NCBI RefSeq assembly: GCF_002113375.1
Contig: NZ_NEHO01000010.1
Coordinates: 1-64,000 of the forward strand
Direction of reading: 5' to 3'
DNA from: Pseudomonas sp. R37(2017)
Lineage (GTDB): Bacteria > Pseudomonadota > Gammaproteobacteria > Pseudomonadales > Pseudomonadaceae
DNA length: 64,000 bases
Shown here: positions 59,510 through 64,000 of the stretch, piece after piece
Layout of the letters: each line of letters opens with the position of its first letter
Position numbering within the stretch: the first letter of the stretch is position 1
Notes under the pieces: generated by a model
Told to the model about the DNA's origin: nothing
The model's database searches: none
What the model saw: the letters and a program-made list of their open reading frames with translations, nothing else
Made by a program: the position numbers and the translations under genes

Positions 59510-59603
59510 TTCGCGAGCAGGCTCGCTCCCACATTGGATATGTGCCGATCTCGGTAACGAGGTCGGCATAAACCCCCTGTGGGAGCGAGCCTGCTCGCGA
59601 ATG
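59510..59603. repeat. REP-type inverted repeat pair (GCGAGCCTG subtype)
   Basis: TTCGCGAGCAGGCTCGCTCC (59510-59529, then CACA) and TGTGGGAGCGAGCCTGCTCG (59578-59597, then CGAATG) face each other; between them TGCCGA and TCGGCA form an inner hairpin. It follows the aminotransferase gene. Confidence 0.85.
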
Positions 59604-59877
59604 CCATTGACCATTCAACACATTTTTCATGCCTTGCACTGACCTTGTGCATCCTTGCCATTGCCGCCTTTTAGCAGTGCGCGCTAACCAGTTTTTTCAT
59701 CGTTCGCATCCACATATTTCCTCATTTTCCTAATCCCGCCCTTGGGCCAACATCGATTTCGCCAGCCCGCCGAATGCTGCCCGCCGAAGGGTCCTCGAGA
59801 GACCACAGGCTGCAGCCGATTCAGGGCTCGCCGTACTGCCCATGACAAAACTAAATCAACAGCTTTGGGAGTGCTCC
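59604..59877. other. Spacer upstream of the ABC importer genes
   Basis: About 270 bases with no open frame of coding character. No promoter of sigma-70 or sigma-54 type stands out and no clear copy of the LysR palindrome is present. With the REP pair it separates the enzyme genes from the importer genes, so the latter may have their own promoter. Confidence 0.4.
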
Positions 59878-60864
59878 ATGATCAAGTCCTTGCTTACACG
59901 CGTTGCCCATCCACTGGCGGTCACCGCCATCGCCGCGACGGTCGCCACCAGCGCCCAGGCCGGCACCTTGTCCATCGGTCATACCACCTGGGTCGGCTAC
60001 GGCACTCTGTACCTGGCCCAGGACCTTGGCTACTTCAAGGAAAACGGTTTGGCCGTCGAATTACCGGTGGTCGAAGAAGCGGCGATGTACATGGCCGCAC
60101 AAGCTTCCGGCGAGTTGTCCGGCTCGGCGTCGACCATCGACGAGGTGCTCAAGTACCGTCCGCAATTCTGCTTCAAGGCCGTGGCCGCGTTGGACGATAG
60201 CCATGGTGGCGACGGCGTGCTGGTCGGCAAGGACGTCAAGAGCCTGCAAGAGCTCAAGGGCCAGGCCGTGGCGGTGAACGAAGGCTCGACCTCGCAGTTC
60301 TGGCTGTCGTATCTGCTGAGAAAGAACGGCATGAAAATGAGCGACATCACCGTGCAGAACATGACCGCTGATGACGCTGCTACCGCGTTCATCGCCGGTC
60401 GCGTACCGGCCGCCGTGACCTGGGAGCCGCACCTGTCGATGGTTCGCGACAAGAAGCAGGGCAAGGTGCTGATCGACAGCAGCAGCACACCGGGGGTGAT
60501 CGTCGACGTGGTCGCACTGAACTGCACCGTCATCGAAAAACAGCCGGAAGACGTCAAGGCCCTGGTGGCCGGTTTGTACAAAGCCGTGCAGTACACCAAG
60601 GACCATCCACAGGAAGCCTACAAGATCATGGCCAAGGGTGTAGGCGGCTATCTGGCCGATCCCAAGGAGCTCGAAGCGGCCGCCCAGGGCGTGCGCTTCT
60701 ACGATCAGGCCATGAGCGAAAAACTGCTGGGCGCGCCGGGCAAGCCGGGTGATAGCGCGCCGCTGATCAAGCTGGCCAACGAGACCGCCAGTGAGCTGCA
60801 AGGCAAGCCCTACAACGTCAGCAACGACGACCTTATCGACAACCGTTTCGTCACCCCGCTCTAG
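59878..60864 (+). CDS. ABC-type substrate-binding protein (taurine/nitrate/sulfonate type)
   Basis: A 328-residue periplasmic binding protein. The signal peptide ends near TSAQA (about residue 28); the mature part begins GTLSIGHTTWVGYGTLYLAQ, then DLGYFKENGLAVELPVV, the typical start of NMT1/SsuA/TauA-like proteins. VNEGSTSQFWLSYLLRKNG and VPAAVTWEPHLSMVRDKKQG are family segments. The ATG at 59878 follows GGGAGTGCTCC and yields the signal peptide. The ligand is unknown; with the transaminase nearby, an amine or amino-sulfonate is plausible. Confidence 0.88.
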   Translation: MIKSLLTRVAHPLAVTAIAATVATSAQAGTLSIGHTTWVGYGTLYLAQDLGYFKENGLAVELPVVEEAAMYMAAQASGELSGSASTIDEVLKYRPQFCFKAVAALDDSHGGDGVLVGKDVKSLQELKGQAVAVNEGSTSQFWLSYLLRKNGMKMSDITVQNMTADDAATAFIAGRVPAAVTWEPHLSMVRDKKQGKVLIDSSSTPGVIVDVVALNCTVIEKQPEDVKALVAGLYKAVQYTKDHPQEAYKIMAKGVGGYLADPKELEAAAQGVRFYDQAMSEKLLGAPGKPGDSAPLIKLANETASELQGKPYNVSNDDLIDNRFVTPL

Positions 60865-60872
60865 GAGGCTGC

Positions 60873-61676
60873 ATGTTCAAGCGCAATTCATGGCTGAGCC
60901 GCTGCATCACGCCCAAGACCGGTTTGCCGGTCTCGGTGATCTGGAGCGCGAGCGGGTTGGCCTGGCTGTTGTTGGTCGGCCTGTGGGCCGGCCTGTCCTA
61001 TGGCGGCCTGGTACCGGGCATGTTCCTGCCCACGCCGGGCGCGGTGGTCGAGGCCGCCGTGCGCCTGGGTCGGGACGGCACCCTCGGCCAGCATGTGTGG
61101 GCCAGCGTCGAAGTGGTGATGGTCGGTTTCATCGTGTCGTCCCTGGTGGCCGTGCCGCTGGGACTGTTGATGGGCAGCTTCCGCATCGTCCAGGCGTTCC
61201 TGGAGCCAATGGTCAACTTCATCCGCTATTTGCCGGTGACCTCGTTCGTACCCTTGTTCATCCTGTGGATCGGCATCGGTCTGGAGCAGCGGGTATCGGT
61301 GATCATCTTCGGCGTGTTTTTCCAGCAACTGGTGATGATCGCGGACGTGTCCAAAGGCATCTCCAAGGACCTGATCAACGCTTCCTATACCCTTGGTTCG
61401 AACCGCCGTGACGCGGTGTTGCATGTGATCGCCCCGGCGTCGCTGCCAGGCGTACTCGACACCCTGCGCGTGACCATGGGCTGGGCCTGGACTTACCTGG
61501 TGGTGGCTGAACTGGTCGCCGCTTCCAGTGGCCTGGGTTACCTCAGCCTCAAGGCCATGCGCGGCTTTCAGGTGGATGTGATTTTCCTCGCCATCGCGAT
61601 CATCGGCCTGCTGGGCCTGGTCACCGATCAACTGTTCCGATTCCTACGCCTGAGGATTACCGCATGGGCTCAGTAA
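60873..61676 (+). CDS. ABC importer permease (SsuC/TauC type)
   Basis: A 267-residue inner-membrane permease with about six membrane helices and the BPD_transp_1 EAA-like loop in LGSNRRDAVLHVIAPASLPG. GMFLPTPGAVVEAA and GWAWTYLVVAELVAASSGLG are typical of the nitrate/sulfonate/taurine subfamily. It starts eight bases after the binding-protein stop and overlaps the ATPase gene by 13 bases, a tightly coupled unit. Confidence 0.92.
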   Translation: MFKRNSWLSRCITPKTGLPVSVIWSASGLAWLLLVGLWAGLSYGGLVPGMFLPTPGAVVEAAVRLGRDGTLGQHVWASVEVVMVGFIVSSLVAVPLGLLMGSFRIVQAFLEPMVNFIRYLPVTSFVPLFILWIGIGLEQRVSVIIFGVFFQQLVMIADVSKGISKDLINASYTLGSNRRDAVLHVIAPASLPGVLDTLRVTMGWAWTYLVVAELVAASSGLGYLSLKAMRGFQVDVIFLAIAIIGLLGLVTDQLFRFLRLRITAWAQ

Positions 61677-62497
61677 CCGCTGCCACTCATCGTTTTGTCG
61701 CCCCTCAGACTGCCCCGGTGAACGCGCCGCGGCTGCAAGTGGACAAGGTCAGCCTGCGTTACAAGAAGCCCGATGGCGGTACCTTTACCGCGTTACAGGA
61801 GGTGTCGTTCGAGGTGCCTGACCAGCAGTTCGCCGTGCTGGTGGGGCCTTCGGGTTGCGGCAAGTCGAGCCTGTTGTACCTCACCGCCGGCCTGGCCGAA
61901 CCGACGTCAGGGGAGATTTACGTCGGCGGCAAACAGGTGGAAGGCCCCGGTGCGGATCGCGGCATGGTGTTCCAGAGCTACACGCTGTTCCCCTGGCTGA
62001 CCGTGCGGCAGAACGTCGAGTTTGGCCTCAAGCGGCGGGGCATGCCGGCGGCGCAGCGCAAGGACATCGTCGATTACTACGTCAACGAAGTGGGCCTGAG
62101 CAGCTTTGCCGACAACTACGCCAAGCAGTTGTCGGGTGGCATGATGCAACGTGTGGCCATTGCCCGCGCGCTGGCCAATGATCCACAGATCCTGTTGATG
62201 GACGAACCCTTCGGCGCCCTCGACAGCCAGACGCGCCTGCAAATGCAGCAGTTGTTGCTGCGGGTCTGGGGCAACAGCAAGAAGACCGTATTGTTCGTGA
62301 CCCACGACATCGACGAAGCGATTCTGCTCGGCGACCGGGTCTATGTCATGGGCGCCAGGCCTGGGCGGATCAAGCAGATCCTCGATGTGCCAATCGAGCG
62401 CCCGCGCAACCTGGACATGGTCATGGAGCGCTCATTCATCGAGATGAAACGCGAGATCTTCGGGCTGCTGCATGATGATCTGGAAGAGGTGCATTAA
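61664..62497 (+). CDS. ABC importer ATPase (SsuB/TauB type)
   Basis: A 277-residue nucleotide-binding subunit. Walker A is GPSGCGKSS (residues 61-69), the Q-loop VFQSYTLFPWLTV, the signature LSGGMMQRVAIARAL and Walker B ILLMDEPFGALDSQTR; FVTHDIDEAILL includes the H-loop. An N-terminal extension of about 25 residues precedes the core. Completes the three-gene importer. Confidence 0.95.
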   Translation: MGSVTAATHRFVAPQTAPVNAPRLQVDKVSLRYKKPDGGTFTALQEVSFEVPDQQFAVLVGPSGCGKSSLLYLTAGLAEPTSGEIYVGGKQVEGPGADRGMVFQSYTLFPWLTVRQNVEFGLKRRGMPAAQRKDIVDYYVNEVGLSSFADNYAKQLSGGMMQRVAIARALANDPQILLMDEPFGALDSQTRLQMQQLLLRVWGNSKKTVLFVTHDIDEAILLGDRVYVMGARPGRIKQILDVPIERPRNLDMVMERSFIEMKREIFGLLHDDLEEVH

Positions 62498-62521
62498 GCG
62501 GGGCCTCTACAGGTTTATGTA

Positions 62522-63601
62522 TCAGGGCGCAGCCGGCAACAGAAACCGGGCAATCACCGGCAGGTGATCGGAGATGCGCAACGTATCATCCTGCCGCACC
62601 ATCGCCTCGACCCGTTTGATCCGCGGGCTGTAGAACAGGTAGTCAACGGTCCGGTCCGGGCCGTTCAGCCCGGGATCGTTCGGGTAGTGGGTCAGCCAGC
62701 GTTCGCGGTCGATACCACCAGCTTCGTTGTTGGTCGGGATCATCGGGTATTTGTCCCACAGGATGTGCAACGGGCTGTCGGCGGAGTAGGGCGTGCGTTG
62801 CACGTCGGGCAAGCGTCGATACTGGCCTAGCGGCAACAGGTTGAAATCTCCGCCGATCAACCACGGCGTGCCACGGCTTTCGAATTTATCGAGGGCCATG
62901 GCCACCGCGTTCACTTGGCTTTGCATGTCATCGTCGGCCTGGATGGCGCGACTCAAGTGGGTATTGAGCACCGCTATCTGTCCGCCATCGCTCAATGGCA
63001 AATAGCTCACCAGCAAGGCGTCTCTGGGGTTGAATTGGCGACTGACCGGATTGCCCGAAGCGACGGGCAGTTGCCAGCGTTCGGCATGTTCGATCTGGTA
63101 ACGGCTCAGGGTTGCCAGTTGCCGGCCGACGCTGCCGAAGATGTGCGGGTTCGGTACGAAGTCGGCCTTCCAGTCGAAGGCGCTGGTGCCACAGGGATAC
63201 AAGTCGGCGAGCCGTTCCTGCAGCAGTTTGAACTGGTGCTGGTAATCGCTGGCCTTGGCGCCGTCGTCCAGCTCCTGCAACAGCACGATGTCCGGTTGCT
63301 CGTCGCGAATCACCCGCGCCACTTCGTCGAGGCTGAAGGCCATGTCATCGGCAGTGGGGCGTTCGTCGACACCGGCGGCCAGGTCATTCCAGAACACGTA
63401 ACGCTTGCCGGCCAGGTACTGGACGTTCCAGGTCATCACCTTCAGCGCCTGTCCGGGGACCAGGGTGGGGGCCTGGTCACTGCAACTGACGGATAAGACT
63501 TCTTTGTCGTCGGGGCGCCAGGTCAGGCTGTAGATCATCACGGCGATCAGGCCGATCGCGATCAGCAGGCCCAGCAAGGTGTGGCGCAGTAGGCGGGTCA
63601 T
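62522..63601 (-). CDS. Membrane-anchored EEP-family nuclease/phosphatase
   Basis: A 359-residue protein of the endonuclease/exonuclease/phosphatase fold. One N-terminal membrane helix (LLGLLIAIGLIAVMIYSLTW) precedes the domain, whose motifs are KVMTWNVQYL, IVLLQELDDGA (metal-binding Glu), LIGGDFNLLPLG and RISDHLPVIARFLL (catalytic Asp-His). Substrate may be nucleic acid or a phospholipid/inositol phosphate; the sequence does not decide. The ATG at 63601 is chosen so that the membrane helix follows at once. Confidence 0.87.
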   Translation of the reverse strand: MTRLLRHTLLGLLIAIGLIAVMIYSLTWRPDDKEVLSVSCSDQAPTLVPGQALKVMTWNVQYLAGKRYVFWNDLAAGVDERPTADDMAFSLDEVARVIRDEQPDIVLLQELDDGAKASDYQHQFKLLQERLADLYPCGTSAFDWKADFVPNPHIFGSVGRQLATLSRYQIEHAERWQLPVASGNPVSRQFNPRDALLVSYLPLSDGGQIAVLNTHLSRAIQADDDMQSQVNAVAMALDKFESRGTPWLIGGDFNLLPLGQYRRLPDVQRTPYSADSPLHILWDKYPMIPTNNEAGGIDRERWLTHYPNDPGLNGPDRTVDYLFYSPRIKRVEAMVRQDDTLRISDHLPVIARFLLPAAP

Positions 63602-63667
63602 GGCTCGGCTTATCAGCGTTACAAAATTGTTCCCGAGCATACCCGAGAGCGATGGTTGCGCCCAAGG

Positions 63668-64000
63668 TCAGAGCAAGTTGTCATTTCTCTCGGGTAGCGG
63701 GTTGATCAGCATGAACAAGCGGAACAGCACCACGCTGGTAAACAGCTGCAGGAAACTGTGCGCGCTGTCGATCAGCAGCGAGATCACCGGGTTTTGCGGT
63801 TCCGGATACACCGCCAGGGTCGCGCCCTTGAGCAGCCACAGCGGCCCCATCACACACAGAATGCACAGCAGGATGCGCAGGAAGTGACCTTTGGTCATGC
63901 GCAGGCTTTCCTTCATGGCTGCCAGCGGCGCCAGGCCGCGCAACACCAGCAGGTATTCGCCAAACGCCAGGGTCACCATCAGGTATATGCCTGGCAGGAA
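63668..64000 (-). CDS. Membrane protein, YciC-like, C-terminal part (truncated by window edge)
   Basis: The last 110 codons of a leftward gene; the N-terminus is beyond the right edge. It starts in the window with FLPGIYLMVTLAFGEYLLVL and includes PLAAMKESLRMTKGHFLRIL, LLCILCVMGPLWLLKGATL and FLQLFTSVVLFRLFMLINPL: at least three membrane helices. The pattern FLPGIYL...A..ESL.LTKG..WR is typical of the YciC/UPF0259 group and related DUF975-like membrane proteins, with no established role. Stop at 63668-63670. Confidence 0.7.
   Translation of the reverse strand, partial: FLPGIYLMVTLAFGEYLLVLRGLAPLAAMKESLRMTKGHFLRILLCILCVMGPLWLLKGATLAVYPEPQNPVISLLIDSAHSFLQLFTSVVLFRLFMLINPLPERNDNLL

Noticed and set aside
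1..64000. CRISPR arrays, insertion sequences, prophage genes, tRNA or rRNA genes
   Set aside because: No regularly spaced direct repeats outside the 33-base coding repeat, no transposase or phage protein, and no recognisable structural RNA gene was found.

Overview
The window is chromosomal DNA of a Pseudomonas, most likely from the P. fluorescens group. Support comes from the GC-rich codon use, many dispersed palindromic repeats of the GTGGGAGCGGGCTTGCTCGCGAA and GTGGCGAGGGGGCTTGCCCCCG types, and a gene order that, from memory, runs parallel to the P. aeruginosa PAO1 segment from about PA4022 down to PA3958. It is mostly conserved core genome. I see no prophage, insertion sequence, CRISPR array, rRNA or tRNA.

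Layout. 0-2.5 kb: the start of an aldehyde dehydrogenase gene with a clear sigma-54 promoter, divergent from an AcoR-like enhancer-binding activator. 2.6-9.8 kb: mpl-ubiX and a small lipoprotein, a Rossmann-fold oxidoreductase, a MORN-repeat/C13 peptidase lipoprotein, a MaoC hydratase, an LrgA/LrgB pair and a Lon-N-domain protein. 9.8-12 kb: a DedA-PAP2 fusion and a 3-methyladenine glycosylase. 12.1-23.7 kb: a long rightward cluster, proA-nadD-rsfS-rlmH-mrdA-rodA-mltB-rlpA-dacA-ybeD-lipB-lipA, closed by a Rho-independent terminator. It joins proline and NAD synthesis, ribosome maturation, the rod-shape (elongasome) synthase pair, peptidoglycan-trimming enzymes and lipoate synthesis.

23.8-42 kb: an LD-carboxypeptidase, a second MltB-family transglycosylase, arfA (ribosome rescue), then leftward leuS-lptE-holA, a small unknown gene and a YdcF protein, the leftward phoH-like/ybeY/corC/lnt cluster with miaB upstream, a DUF1820 gene, a Sel1-repeat protein, and thiD-thiE-hemL. 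42.4-49.8 kb: the hybrid kinase LadS, an AidB-type acyl-CoA dehydrogenase, AMP nucleosidase, RluE, a DUF2788 membrane protein and an Lrp/AsnC regulator. 49.8-55.4 kb: an unexplained intergenic segment ending in an orphan terminator, a DUF6515 protein with an 11-residue tandem repeat, a cation-diffusion transporter, a lipoprotein and the helicase HrpB.

55.4-62.5 kb is the most accessory-looking part: a LysR regulator divergent from an aldehyde dehydrogenase and a class III aminotransferase, followed by a three-gene taurine/nitrate-type ABC importer. Together they look like a module for taking up and oxidising an amine, with unknown substrate. The window ends with an EEP-family nuclease/phosphatase and a truncated membrane protein.

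The observations most worth a second look are the arfA hairpin that probably makes the message non-stop, a shared TCGGAWCGCCGC-type insert inside three otherwise different palindromic repeats, the orphan terminator (possible small RNA) near 50.05 kb, and the amine module at the right end.
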